A DNA stretch of 64,000 bases from Eleusine coracana subsp. coracana (taxonomy: Eukaryota; Streptophyta; Magnoliopsida; Poales; Poaceae): the NCBI GenBank assembly GCA_032690845.1, contig CM064429.1:19239013-19303012 (forward strand), written 5' to 3'. The notes beneath the pieces were generated by a model. That model made no database searches. It was not told the DNA's origin and saw only the letters and a list, made by a program, of their open reading frames with translations. The translations under genes and the position numbers were made by a program. Below, in pieces: positions 22,909 to 34,651 of this stretch (its first letter is position 1; each line of letters begins with the position of its first letter).

Positions 22909-23518
22909 TGTGATATCTCGGCCCAGGGTTTAATAGGATTGATAGAATACTCATATCAACAAGTTGCAACTTCTTTCCTAGAAGCTCATCTTTAAAGAAC
23001 TCCGAGGTTAAGCGTGCTTGGCCTAGAGCAATTGGTATCAGAGCCGACCCTTACAGTTTTGTGGGCGCGTGGGGTCGCAGTTGCGCAGGCATGGTGTGCA
23101 TGGCTGGTGTGCGCCCAGAGAGTGGTCACACAGCATGGCACATGTGCTGGCACTGGGCACACGGACGGGGCCAAGGGGGAACGTTCCTTGCTTGGGGTTG
23201 ATCGACAAGGACGCCGATTCTCTAAGGGAGTGAGAGTGTGATATCCCGGCCCAGGGCTTAATAGGATTGATAGAATACTCATACCAACAAGTTGCAACTT
23301 TTTTTTCAGAAGCTCATCTTCAAGGAACTCTGAGGATAAGCGTGCTTGGCCTAGAGCAATTTCAAGATGGGTGACCGACCGAGAAGTTTGTCCCGGGTGC
23401 ATATGAGTGAGGATAAAGTGCGCAGAAAAGACATGTGTTGGTCTGTGAGGGCAGTCTTGAGATCCTAGAGAGCTACCAGGTGTAAGAGAGTCCGGCCTCG
23501 AGGAGTCAGGATGTTACA
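22909..23518 (+). mobile_element. Cassandra-type TRIM retrotransposon
   Basis: Two direct terminal repeats begin TGTGATATC (22909 and 23237); the second is 282 bp and ends in ATGTTACA at 23518. The internal domain starts with TGGTATCAGAGCC, the initiator-tRNA-Met PBS. Flanking 5-mers GGCGT and GGTGT are a near-perfect target duplication. No coding capacity, as expected of TRIMs. The LTRs carry 5S rRNA-like sequence, which identifies the family. The first LTR has lost its last roughly 150 bp, so the 5S-like part joins directly to the PBS. It is inserted in T1 ORF3. Confidence 0.92.
23311..23401 (+). other. 5S rRNA-derived segment in the Cassandra 3' LTR
   Basis: TAAGCGTGCTTGGCC (5S A-box region) followed by GATGGGTGACCGACC and GAGAAGT (5S C-box region) keeps the spacing of the plant 5S internal promoter. 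It is not a functional 5S gene because the 5' third of 5S rRNA is absent or unrecognisable. Confidence 0.85.
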
Positions 23519-24033
23519 GGTGTAAGACTGGTCAGTGACAACCCGAAGGATACCACGTTCTTTGTTTCCAACCAAGTGGAAGATGCTGTCGGAGGGAAGC
23601 ATGAGCTCGACGTTTCTTGCATCCGGCAGGGCCGTGACTTTTTCCTTCATTGACAATTTCTCCACTTGTGCATCCTCCATCAGACATTAGTGGCGTTACA
23701 CCATTGACAATGCAGGACTTGCATCACTAGACGCATTGCTCAAGCCTCCAGCCAACTTATATTTCATCGCTGCACAAGTGAGAAAACCAACACAAGAGCA
23801 ACTCGAACGCTGGTTAAGGTTAGTTGAAAGCCAATCAAAAACTCTGTTGGAAGCTCTTGCAAATGTGAGACCAACTTGCGAATGCAAATGAAACTCAAAG
23901 CAAATGTTTTTGGTAGAAATTCAGAGTTTGAAAATGATGCAAGATACAGGAGAAAATGAGAGCAAATGGCTAGACCAAAGTGGGGAGGTGAAAAATGCAA
24001 ATAGAGTTTAGAGCTCCATCTCCCAAGGCTTGA

Positions 24034-24043
24034 CTTAAATAGC
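24034..24043 (-). promoter_or_regulatory. Possible TATA element upstream of T1 ORF3
   Basis: Minus-strand GCTATTTAAG lies about 355 bp upstream of the ORF3 start at 23680. It is weak alone, but the same arrangement is clearer in T2 (62508) and T3 (47551). Confidence 0.3.
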
Positions 24044-24548
24044 AAAGCATAACAATAGTCATATTGGGACATAATAGTTGCCAGCTAGCAATTGAGGCAA
24101 GTTGGGCCGAAAGCCATAGCTCCCTCGTTGGCTGACCTGGTGGCCTGGTCCCTCTAGTCCCCTACTCTGGCTAGTGAGCTCCACTGATAGTGGCCTACAA
24201 GAAAGAAAATATGTTTCAAAGAAAAATATTTTCGATCTTTTGCAAAACCATTTTATAAAAAACTAAACTCTAAAATTATTTTTTTCTTGAAAAGGGGAAA
24301 TGGGTTGGAATAAATTCTAACATGCAAATGTGGTGGAAGAATTCAAATATGCAAATGCAAATGGAAATCCAAAAATTTGAGGAAAGCAAAATATGAAATA
24401 ACTACCAATTTACCTTTGGCAAGGGCTCACCAATTTTAAGTCCAAAGAGCTGGACTCTTCTCCATTGCGTTTTACCTCGATGACGCGGTGCCTGATCCCG
24501 GAGATCAGGATGCAAATGACTTCGCATGTTGGGGTTGTGGTTGTCTTT

Positions 24549-25300
24549 TCATAGCACTTGTGCGAAGCCGCTTCCCCTTGTGCCTTCCATCCTTTGTGGT
24601 GTTGGATGGCTTCTTTCCTCCATGATGATAAGGGCGTTGTCTCTACCCTTGGCCTCCTTGTAGATGACTCCAGTCGGGGTTGTACGACATGTCTTCTTGT
24701 GTTCGGAGGTGATTGTCCCCTGGTTGTCCGATATTACCATTGACTTTACACTTCATGTGTGATTTTTTGGCATGAGTTGTGTCATGCATTTTATTCTCCT
24801 TGGAGTCTTCATTCATACGCTTCATGAGAAGGTCCCACTTAGCATTGAGCATCTCAATTTCCTTGTTGATATGCCATTCTTGTGGCTGGGTTGGGGATGA
24901 TCTTCATTGCATCCTTTTCAGGAGGCTATCTTCTCCACTAATGTTGTTGCTTCAGTGGCAGTAAGTGAGAAGATGGATCCTTCGGCAGCAGCATCAAGAT
25001 GATCACGGGCTTCTGAGGTCAGCTTATTGTAGGCAGTGAACAAAATCAGCCAATCATCCATTCCATGATCAGGGTATGCTGTGATACACTCTTGAAGCTT
25101 CTCCCAAGCTTTTAAAATGGATTCTTCTTGTGCTTGCCAGAAGTTCAAAATTTTCCCACAAATAGCATGAGTGCTGCATATCGGAGAGAATTTCATGAGG
25201 AACGCCATGTAGCACAGTTTCTAGTCACCCATAAAACATCTGTCATAGATCCACTGTCTTGCTTTCCCTAAGAGGGAAAAGGGAAACTGTTGTCACTTCC
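24549..25300 (-). pseudogene. T1 Gag fragment
   Basis: The frame 25208-24918 matches the central Gag (retrotrans_gag) domain: WEKLQECITAYPDHGMDDWL then TSEARDHLDAAAEGSIFSLT. Downstream a decayed zinc-knuckle region reads MKCKVNGNIGQPG, with most of the Cys and His ligands lost. Stops separate the parts. The start of the domain is missing because the internal region resumes about 50 bp after the PBS at an FPL-like Gag block, so an internal deletion has removed the Gag N-terminus. Confidence 0.85.
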
Positions 25301-25330
25301 TAACATTTACAAAGTTACAATGATATAATC

Positions 25331-25348
25331 ATCCCTGGTTAGATGCCA
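25331..25348 (-). other. T1 primer-binding site (degenerate, tRNA-Asp-like)
   Basis: On the minus strand TGGCATCTAACCAGGGAT starts nine bases beyond the LTR. It resembles a decayed tRNA-Asp PBS (about 12 of 18 by eye). Confidence 0.5.
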
Positions 25349-25356
25349 GAAATGCT

Positions 25357-26577
25357 TGTGGCACTTCTTAACATCGCACTAGACATAATTATAAAGATGC
25401 ACTTCAGTGTCAATATAGTAAGATCCGCAAGCGCACGGATAATACCGTTGTAGCATTTCACTATTGGATTGCTTCAATAGCTTGTCATTTATAGTTCTAC
25501 CAAAGGAAGGCTATAGCATAAATATATGATTGTTGATAGTAATGTAGTCATAAAGATTGGTATGAATAATCAGAGTTCATACAGGGGTAAGTATATAATA
25601 ATGGATAGGGGTAGTGTGACACAAAGAGCAATCATTCCCAAAGATAAATAAAGTCCTAAGTCACTAGGGAGTTTTAGTAAGGTAAGCAAAGTTGTATCTC
25701 TAATGTTAGTCTACCTATATAGTTACTTAGTTAAATGATTACAAGCAAGGTTATACTAGTCATAGTCTCATGCATTCAACACTTCGTGTACGCATTCAAC
25801 AACTCTGTCTTGGACACACGTCATAACCAAATGTCGAACATGGAGGAGTACAATAGACAGATAGGGTTGTCACCACCTACTGCCTACCTCTACAAACCGT
25901 GGATTATGAGGTGATCAATACTATAAAAGAATAAAGATAAAGATACAAGAGCCATACCAATACTCCTATGATTGGAGACTTGAGTAAGGCTCCTCCTACA
26001 CTAAACTCCACTAGGACTAGAAAACTACTGAGTGAAAGAGGGAAATGAATAACTCTTGAGTGTGTGTGTTGAAGTGAAACCCTCCCCCTCTATTTATAGT
26101 GTCCAAAGGTCGGTTCTGGAGAGTAACCGCCAAGGAACTTCAGGCCACCAACGTTGCCAAAGGGTTGAGGAGGCGACACGTGGTAGGGGAGGCCGAACTG
26201 CCTCAGGACTTGGTCAACCGACCTCTCCCTTGGTCGGTCGATCGGGGAGTGGGGCCTCCTGGTCTGTGCTTTCTTGGGGCGACTAATAGGTGGGTCCTCT
26301 TCTGTTTTAAGGCGGTGTTCTCCAGAGGAATCCTGTGCAACCATGTATGCAATCCGAGGGAAGTCCAGTTGGCACCGTCTCATTGGCCGGAATGGTGTTT
26401 TCGTGGATTATGCTCCATTTCGCCACATATAATGCATCAAATCCCTGCATGCACATAATTCTCCAAGGATAAGTGGAATCTTATTATTCCTAACTAACAT
26501 AAAGGTATGAAATGCTAAGTCTTCCTATTTTTATAGGTATATTGATGGTCGAATTTAGTACTTAACGACCGTCAACA
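25357..26577 (-). mobile_element. T1 LTR (about 1.22 kb)
   Basis: Read on the minus strand it begins TGTTGACGGTCG at 26577 and ends in CA at 25357, next to the PBS. A TATA box CTATAAATAGAGGG (about 26090) lies in its middle, followed by a short transcribed leader. To the right, PPT-like sequence (AGCTTGGGAGGT on the minus strand) and another T1 3' UTR adjoin it; to the left are PBS and Gag. One LTR is therefore bounded by internal sequence on both sides. Confidence 0.8.
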
Positions 26578-27870
26578 AACCTCCCAAGCTGAACCTTTGC
26601 TCGTCCCGAGTGAAGGCAAAACTTAGGTTTGTGTTGATCAGGAGTTGCTACAATGTCCTATTGTTTAAGATATACTCAAATGCACAACTAAGACACTCTA
26701 TAACGGATTGAATAAGTTGGCACGAGTACTTCACCTTTTATTACCTGTGGGGCATTAGTTTCTCCAAATCTTGAGAAGTTGGAAGACAGAACAGTTCGTA
26801 GGACTACCATTACATCTACTCTCTTTGATCGACTTTAGCTCGGAGGTTAATTTTTATGATAAATCTAAGTTCCTCAAATGGTTCACTAGATCACTCAGAG
26901 TGTATAAATTCCTGACCACGGCTTATGATGCCTCAAAAATCCTACCTCTAAAGGCTGATATGTGGAGCTCAGGGTAAGGATAAATGTGGCATACCTGTAT
27001 TTCATATGTCACCGAGTCAAAAGAGTGGATCAATGGAGAAAGTATTTCCTACAAGCATGATCAAGATGTGCATGTGTGGTGGATTTGGTCGAGTGGAATG
27101 GAGACTCTTTTAATTTGTCTCTCCCTTTATTTGGCATTTTTGGCTATCTTTCTTTTCTTTTTTCTCTAGCTCTTCATGGAGCAAGAGTTTTCTTTTTCTT
27201 TTCTCTCTTTTTTTTTTGATAGCCATAACCTTATTTACCTTTGGGAGAGATCAATCATGAAGATAGAGTCTTTATTTTGTGGATGGAGGGTGTGACATAA
27301 AAGATTGCTAATTTCCAATGTGGAAACTTAGCGTGATGTACACGGGCTTGATCATGAATGCTGAAAATATTTCTTACTAGGGTCACACAATTTTGACAAG
27401 GCTCAATGAAAATACAAGTAGCATATGTAAAAGGTTTTGTAATATAGAACAACATATGGCTGTGGTAGGAATTTTTGTCATTGAGGAACTTGTCATTTTT
27501 ATCAAATTAATTATCTAGGTGTCAAGTTTCACAAATTGAGTAAGGTCATAGCAGCCCTAACCATATCATATCTCCCAACAACTAAGAAGGATAATGCTTA
27601 TGCTACCCACTAGTGTGTTTGAGGTGAAATTTAAATCATGCCAACAAACCAAAACTAGATAGAGTACTAAGTTGTAACCTAGGCATATGAAAGGAATAAA
27701 AGACATAGCATGGATTTATTCATTACTATTACTATTATTTTTTGTTTTTTATTTATCATGTGAAAGGGAAACAAATATTTTTAATGTTTTTAGTTTATCA
27801 TGCATGTGGTGATTGGAAAGGGAAATGATATAGGTTACCTTCACATTAGGGGGAGGAACTCCCCCCCCCC
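26578..27870 (-). mobile_element. Second T1 3' UTR copy, adjoining the shared LTR
   Basis: 26815-27860 is a copy of 12205-13019 plus 21778-22085 without the CACTA insertion, so it marks the empty site. The first 240 bases (26578-26815), nearest the LTR, contain CCTTTGCTCGTCCCGAG, which also occurs at the same place in T3 (about 44365). Confidence 0.82.
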
Positions 27871-28500
27871 TCCCCAGCGAGATTTTTGGTATTATGACCA
27901 CGAAACCGGTGGACTTATGCAGAATGACCACGAAACCGTGGGCTTTTTTAAAATGACCACGAAACCGTTGTCTTCACTGTAAAATGACCGCGACCAATTT
28001 TTTGGACCAAAATACCCACACTCCTTCTTCTTCCTCCCTTCCTCTCTATCTTCTCTCTCCGCTCTCTTCTCTTTTCTCTAACCCTACGGATCAACAAGTA
28101 AAGGGCTAGGACATGCATAGCTTTAACCCTATGGATTAACAAGCTACAGACTATAGCACACATAACCTTAACCCTATGGATTAACAAGTCATGGACTAAA
28201 GCATGTCTATCCACAATATGCATTGCACGAGTGTAAGGACATAGGTTGACTAGCATAGGTATGTGAAGCGTGTAACAACCTAACATGACTAGGCAATAAC
28301 CATATACAAAGCACATGACTATGACACTAGTATAAAAATAAGGCATAAGGAATAAAGAAGATAATAATATTAATAAAGTAAATAAGTCTTACAAGAGAGG
28401 ACTAGAGTAGAACTAACCCGAAAGCTCTCCAAGACTAGGTTGAGGACCTCAAGACAGCTCTTTGTTGATATTTCTTAACGTCGTATCAAGAATATCACTA
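27871..28500. repeat. Unassigned repeat-derived DNA with two short tandem arrays
   Basis: At about 27893-27990 the phrase ATGACCACGAAACCG occurs three times with a decayed fourth (ATGACCGCGACC). At 28079-28190 AACCCTATGGATTAACAAG occurs three times at about 46-bp spacing. Pyrimidine-rich DNA lies between. No gene is seen. The right end (28400-28500) may be T2 leader because it adjoins a T2 PBS. Confidence 0.55.
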
Positions 28501-28517
28501 TTCCTGGTATGACGCCA
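28500..28517 (-). other. T2 primer-binding site
   Basis: Minus-strand TGGCGTCATACCAGGAAT lies a few bases beyond the LTR end and is similar in sequence and position to the T1 PBS. Confidence 0.5.
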
Positions 28518-28525
28518 GAAATGGT

Positions 28526-30307
28526 TGTTAGTGTTTGTTATGCTTTAAGAGTAAAGTGAATTAATCCGCAAGCGCAAGGAACACCATTGTAGCATTTCAC
28601 CCAGGAGTATTCCAAGGTATCATATTTATTTTCCTCAGGGAAGCTAGGCATAAGATTATCTTGGTTTAACAAAGATATAACTACAAGAATTATACCAACT
28701 GACCAAAGACAGGGGGTAGCAACACAGGAGAAATCCACACTAAGATAAATAAAGAGAACAGTTAAGCTAGCCGGGAGGACAGCGAGTCTAAGCCCAAGAT
28801 TCCTAAAATATATCTTTCTTGTATCTAAGTCAAGCATCAAATCCTAGTTACTCAGGTCAAGTTCTTACACCTATTTCTTGGTATAGCCTCGAGTCTTTCA
28901 CCTGTTAGCTCACTTTGGGGCACAAAAACGATCCACTAATATGGGTCGGTAACTAACCTCTGTACTAGTGGGTACGCTATCGCTAGACAACCCCGGTTGA
29001 GACTTCCCGAATGTGGTGGATTACTAAAGGGACGGACAGGGCTATCACCACCTGTCGCCTACCACACAGCCTGTGGGGACAAATGCAAATCCAGCTAATG
29101 TTAATTTAGGCACCGCGCCTTCGCCTTCACTAGATATTCTTCTGTTGGCCTAGCGGAAGAATAGCCGGGAAATAACCAAGTCTAAGTCCCAGAAAGAACT
29201 AAACTTAATTAAATCCTAGCTGGGAAACCCATGAACTACGCAACAAAGTTCCTTCCCGATAATTGTAACTTAAGGAATTGACTAAGTTATGATAAACACT
29301 TGACAAGATATAAAGGGAAAGATATTTATATTGATAAAGGATAAGTTTTACAAAAGGAAAAAAAATACAAGAGAGCTCATACCAAGAGACTGTGAGACAA
29401 TTCCGGAATCTCGAGCGATGCTCTCGACTAACTAACCTACTCTACTAAGTAGCACAAGTAGTGGGAAAATGGACTCCTTGATGTGCTTCTTCTTTGATCT
29501 TCTTTTTCTACCAAACTCCCTTCTATTTATAGGTGGCAATGGGCCAGGGAGTACTTGTAGGTGAAGAAGAGTCGGTAGGCCAAAAGTCGGTCCGCCGAGC
29601 GGTGGGCAAGGCCAGGCGGCCACGTGCACTGGGCGGCATGCACCGCCGGGCGGCCCTTGGATCATGCCGGTTCACGACCGACTCCTCTTGGATGACTTGG
29701 ATCTTGTCCCGATGTTGGTTGTTTGGTTGGTTCGCACCGACTCCTCCATTTTGGGGCCGGTAGGCTTCTTGGGTCTCATGGGCTAGCAACCCCGGATGGC
29801 CACCTGAGGCCGGGCGGCAGCCTAGGCCGGGCGGCGGCCTTGGCCGGTTGCCGACCCTTGCCGGGTTGCCCCTTGACTTCTCCCGGTTAGGCCACTTGTT
29901 GGCTTTCTTTCCTTAGCCATATTTCATCATTTTTGTTCCGGGAGGAGAAAATGGCATCACAATGAAGTGTTTGCAAAATCAGCTGGGTCGGATGATTAGC
30001 CTGACAATGATTCCGGTCGATCAACCGGGTGGCTGATTTCAACCTTGACGACCCTGTCGCCGGGTCCAGATTTCAGCCGTAAACGACCCTGTCGTCTGGT
30101 GAAAACGGCTGTTTCACAGTCGTGATCGGACGATGGTGTGTTTCTTCATGTTTTTGTATATTTTGGCTCTTTTATACCTTCAAACACATATCTAACCAAA
30201 ACTCGTGGAACTTTATTAGTTTTAACAAATATTTATTAAACTCTGGTCTTTACCTTGCATTTCCCGACCAGTTGGTGGCCGATATTGGGTTTTACGGGCC
30301 GCCAACA
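28526..30307 (-). mobile_element. T2 LTR (about 1.78 kb), minus strand
   Basis: It begins TGTTGGCGGCCC at 30307 on the minus strand, has TATA box CCTATAAATAGAAGG at about 29530, and ends near 28526 just before the PBS. It matches 58367-59205 (plus), sharing AATATCGGCCACCAACTGGT and the leader around TTAGTAGAGTAGGTTAGTTA. GCCGGGCGGC-type motifs are clustered at 29600-29880. The rest of the element is not recognised to the left. Confidence 0.83.
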
Positions 30308-30889
30308 CTCTCCTCTCTCCTAAACTTGACTATGGCCTAGAGACTAAGTGTAATGCTAGAGAATGAATTCTTCTTGGTGTGTGTGTTGAAGTGAAGCCTC
30401 TCCTCTTTATTTATAGGGCCCAAAGTCGTTTACTGGAGTCGGTAGCCGCCGCCTAACCCATACAACCGTCTTTGGGGAGCCACTAGGAGCCAGCACGTGG
30501 CGGCCATGCATGAGGCGGGCCCCTCCCTATTCAACCGAATAGTTGTGTTTGGCCAAACCGGGGGGATTCCCCACGCGCTCGGCCGCTTCAAGTGCACTGA
30601 CATGTGGGCCCTCCTACCGAGAGACACTATTAGGTCGGTTGTTGAGCTGCTTTCCTTCTGTAAGTGGGTCATTCAATGCATGTGCTTCGCTGTGATTGGC
30701 TTGAAGTAGTTTTCCATGGATCATGAGGCATTTCTTCACTCCTTTTGTGTATATTCCCTGCATGTGAGCATTTCTCCGGGCACAAGTGGATATTTATTAT
30801 TTCTATTTAATATGCGAGTATGAAATTCAAATCTTCCTATTTTTGTAGGTATATTGACAGTCAAAATCGGTATTTAACGACCGTCAACA
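30308..30889 (-). mobile_element. T1 LTR fragment (5' portion) cut by the T2 insertion
   Basis: It begins TGTTGACGGTCG at 30889 on the minus strand and includes a TATA box (about 30412) and the following leader. It then ends abruptly at the T2 LTR. The missing 3' half of the LTR is not seen to the left. Confidence 0.75.
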
Positions 30890-31430
30890 ATGCCTAGGGA
30901 GGGCCGCCTCCTCGAGGATCAGGGCTCGGGGGCACTGGATCCGGATGAGGATGCAACTAGATGTAGCTACCGGAGACATCGAGATCCTATTCATGCTCTA
31001 TTATTTGCAATTTTTTGTAGCCATAACCATTTCATTTGCAATCCCTGTCCTATTATCATCAAAATCTGAATTTCCAAACTACTGATATCTAATGTCCTTT
31101 GTACCTTCTCCATGGACCAAGCAACAACATCTATTTGCCTCCTTCTGGCCTTTTAAAAAGAAACGTCTTCGAATCTTGTCTACAGCCTTATAAAACATTT
31201 AGGCAAATTGATTCCATGGACCAAGCAACAACCTCTATTAGCTTCCTTCTGGCCTTTTCAAAAGAAACGTCTTCGAATCTTGTCTACAGTGTTATAAAAC
31301 ATTTAGCCAAATTGATCGCAATGAGAAAATAGACAAGAGTGGCTGAGAGGATAAATATTACAAGAGTAGCTCGACTTGTTTTATTCTTGAGGGAAGCTTT
31401 CTAACATGGAAGTTTGTCCACCAAAGTTCT
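30890..31430. repeat. LINE-flanking sequence with a 104-bp tandem duplication
   Basis: Units 31110-31213 and 31214-31315 are near-identical (each starts CCATGGACCAAGCAACAAC and contains GAAACGTCTTCGAATCTTGT). A short stretch at 30890-31010 is GC-rich. No gene is seen. Confidence 0.8.
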
Positions 31431-31727
31431 CAATCATCCATGGCATAAGATCTCTCTTCCATACCCCTTTGCTCCAGTTTTCTTTTTATTAGTACTGGCT
31501 CATTAGTATAAAATTTGCACCAGCTATCTTGTCCAAACGACAAGATTTCCATAACCGAGGGAGTAGTCTTTTGTTTCATATAGGCAACCCAAGTAGGTAG
31601 AAGGGTACCTTCAACCACCTCTACTACCTCACTTTCACATTGGATGGGCCCAACATAGCTCTTGGTCAAGTTGGTATGCAAGCCAGAAGCTTCCACAAAA
31701 CATTCTAAGATTCTGGAGGGTGTCCTA

Positions 31728-33038
31728 ACGAAACTAGATAAAATTTGTTCCAAGATCAATTGGGAGGGGAAAGCACATAAAAAGAAATATCACCTAGCTA
31801 AATGGGAAATACTATGTCAACCCAAAGATCAAGGGGGTGATCAACCTCTGCACCAAAAACATTTTTCTTTTGAGTAAGTGGCTTTTTCGGTTGTTGAATG
31901 AGGATGGGATGTGGCAAAGATTGCTCAAGAATAAATACTTCTCTAACAGCCCTCTCACTCAAGTACAAAGAAAGCCAAGCGAATCTCACTTCTGGGTTGG
32001 GTTACTAAAAGTAAGGTATGAGTTTTTCAAATAGGGCTCCTTCCAGATGAGGGATGGGAGTCAAATTTCATTCTAGAAAGACACTTAGATAGATAATAGA
32101 CCTCTAAGTGAACAATTTCCAAACTTGTATAATGTGGCTAGATGGAAGAATGTTACTGTTCGGCATGTCTTTCAGTCCATCCCTCTTAACCTTACTTTTA
32201 GGAGATCCATAACTGATATAAAGTAAGTGGAATAGAACAACATGTTCCTTAAACTAAGCGTTGTGTTTCTTAGGGTTGAACCAGATAGTGTCAAATGGAA
32301 CCTACATGATAATGACAGCTTCTCGGTTCACTCCATGTATAATGCTATGTTGCTCCAAACTAAGTCCATGCTGGGACATATATGGAAAATTAAACTCCCT
32401 TTAAAGATCAAAATTTTCTTGTGGAACCTTTCAAGAGGAGTAACTCTGACCAAAGATAATTTGGCTTGAAAGAATTAGAAAGGCTCTCAAAAATGTTGTT
32501 TTTGTAATACTAGCAAGATAATTCAACACCTTTTCTTTGAGTGTCATATCGCCCAAAATGTTTGGTGGATTTTTACCATTGCTACTGGTTTACCTAGGCC
32601 GCTTAATACTAATCATAATACTGGAATTGGCTAATTTCAAAGGGAGTGAAGGAAAAAAGATTGATCATTGTTGGAGTGTCAGCCATGTTATAGTCAATAT
32701 GGCTATGCAGGAATGATATTGTTTTTGACAAAAAACCGATGATCTCATTGATGCAGGTGATCTTCAAGGCGACTTACTCGTGTCATTTCTGGAGAATACT
32801 GTAGAAGGATATCCACAAGGAAGACATTATGAAAGCATGTCAGGCTATGGACGAGGTCGCCATGAGTATCTTCTCAATGCATGGGTGGCCACCATTGTGA
32901 CAGAGGCTTTGCATTCTTAGTTTCTTTGCACCTTTACCTCGCGCCTTTTGAGCGCCACTTGTTGTAATAAGGTTACTATGTTGGCCATATGCAAGTTTTG
33001 CAAAAGGCCAAAACTTATTCCATTATCCAAAAAAAAAA
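31728..33038 (+). mobile_element. Third LINE fragment, 5'-truncated, plus strand, with poly(A) end
   Basis: It encodes the C-terminal part of a plant LINE ORF2: KKKYHLAKWEILCQPKDQGG, then KWLFRLLNEDGMWQRLLKNK and QVQRKPSESHFWVGLLKV, and a zf-RVT zinc-binding block with CCFC and HLFFECHIAQNVWW. It ends in A-rich sequence at about 33028-33038. 5' truncation and a poly(A) end are typical of target-primed insertion. It is nested in LINE-2. Stops and frameshifts are present. Confidence 0.82.
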
Positions 33039-33407
33039 TCTGCAGCTCATCTTGCATAGGGCGGATGAAGAGGGCCACATCATCGAGATATAAGGAGATG
33101 TGTTTCCCCAACTGCTTTGTGAGATAAAGGCTGTAGAAAACCCACCTCTCTAGCCTTGGCAGAAAGGCTATTAAGAGCATCCATGATAATAATGAATAAT
33201 ATGAGCGAGAGGAGATCTCCTTGCCTCAAACCCCGATGGTGAACTGTAGAATCCTCTGGCTCTCCATTGACCAATATTTGCCTCGAGTCGGCAGCAAGAA
33301 GGCCTTTGACTATATATTATACCAACATTGGCCAAAACCAAGATCAGAGAGCACCTCCACAAGGACCATGAAACCGAGTCAAAGGCTTTCGGTATATCCA
33401 GTTTCAA
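32917..33407 (-). pseudogene. LINE-2 reverse transcriptase palm fragment
   Basis: Broken frames contain the catalytic block MKLDIPKAFDSVSW, then LRQGDLLSLILFIIIMDALN, and the YLDDVALFIRP motif equivalent to the YxDD box. Two frameshifts separate them. The block ends at about 33040, where the other LINE is inserted. Confidence 0.87.
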
Positions 33408-34141
33408 AATGAGGCTCGAGACTTTTGGCGATGCAACAATTTGATGGTCTGCTGCACAAGAATGAAATGGTCATGGATATAACATCCCTTTATAAAAGCA
33501 CTTTGATTTGTTGTGATCATTATTATGTTTCATTTTGGTACCAATTTGTTTGCCATGAGTTGTTCAACTAGTTTTGAAAAACTATGAATCGGGATGATAA
33601 GCCTTAAATCTGATGGTAGGATTGCATTTGGCTTCTTGGGATTACTGCCATATATGCAGAGTTTATCGGCCCCAAATTCTCTGCATTCCACTGCTATGGA
33701 ACTAAGATTGTCACAAAAAATATCTGACTTGATAATTTGCTAGCACGCCTCATAAAATCTTCAGGTATAGCCATCTGAACCTAGGGCCCGATCAGCCATC
33801 AGCATTTTGATGGTCGTCACACTTCCTCTTCGAATATTGGCAGCTCCAGGTCAGAAAGGTCAAAGTCCTTTTATTGAAAATACTCAATGTTGAGCATTAA
33901 ATCTTGGGGCAGTGATGTTCCTAGATGGTTGTCATAATAATCAGCTAGTGCTTTCTGTTTTTTGGTTTGGTTTGTGACAACCTGCCCACCCGCTTGTAGT
34001 TTACTGATTAAATTTTCATGCTTCCGGAAACCAGCATGATGGTGGAAGGACGTGTTAGCGTTGCCATCCTTTAGATACCTGACCCAAGAACGCAGCCTAG
34101 CAATGGTTCTTTCCAGTGATGCCAGAACAAGACAACATTAG

Positions 34142-34651
34142 TGTCGGGGAACGGGTAGGCTACGATAGCATATAAAATTTCTACCGTTCAACCAGGAAAC
34201 CTTGCAAGAGAGGATCATGGATCGTTACCACTAGACGCGCAGGCGGAGCGGAAGCGAATGTTGGAGCAGCTCGATCCAACCTAGTCGCGTGTCGGTGTAG
34301 AGGAAGTAGTCGATCACGTCAATCGTCTCCTTCTAGTCCAGCCGTCGGCACCGCAGCAGCAGCAGCGCCTCCTCGCGGTATCCACACGTACGGGGTTGGA
34401 GCACCGTGCGCGGTGTGCTAGCACCGGCAACACGGTTAGGGTTTTGTGGGCGAGAAAGAGGAGCACGGCGGCTAGGGTTAAGGACTGGTGGAATAACCTG
34501 CGCCTTAAGCCCCTCCTCCACTTAAATAGACCCTTCTAATGGGCCTCGACTAGTTGGCCCATTAGTGGACTAATTCCTCACACGGATCAATATCCGTATG
34601 ACCCTCACATACGGATCAAATCCGTATTGTCTCTTGGGCATATCTCCAACA
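34142..34651 (-). repeat. Copia 3' LTR
   Basis: TG...CA-bounded repeat; on the minus strand it starts TGTTGGAGATATGCCC and ends in CCCGACA. It is preceded by the PPT GCAAGTGGGAGA (34653-34664, minus). Confidence 0.95.

Larger units (their letters stand above)
22430..23680 (-). pseudogene. T1 ORF3 remnant, interrupted by Cassandra
   Basis: The minus-strand frame 23680-23519 starts MEDAQVEKLSMKEKVTALPD. After the Cassandra insertion (22909-23518) the reading continues through broken segments at 22755-22525 (for example SLTWRQLSDTLGFSS and FVKSTFWEDLVNHFA) and 22618-22433. Position, between Gag and the long 3' UTR, and general style match ORF3 of T2 and T3, although I can see little direct residue similarity. 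Multiple stops and frameshifts make it non-functional. Function of this ORF class is unknown; Athila-type third ORFs have been called env-like. Confidence 0.55.

Noticed and set aside
22990..23401. 5S rRNA gene
   Set aside because: Only A- and C-box-like parts match; the full gene is absent and the sequence is repeated in Cassandra LTRs.
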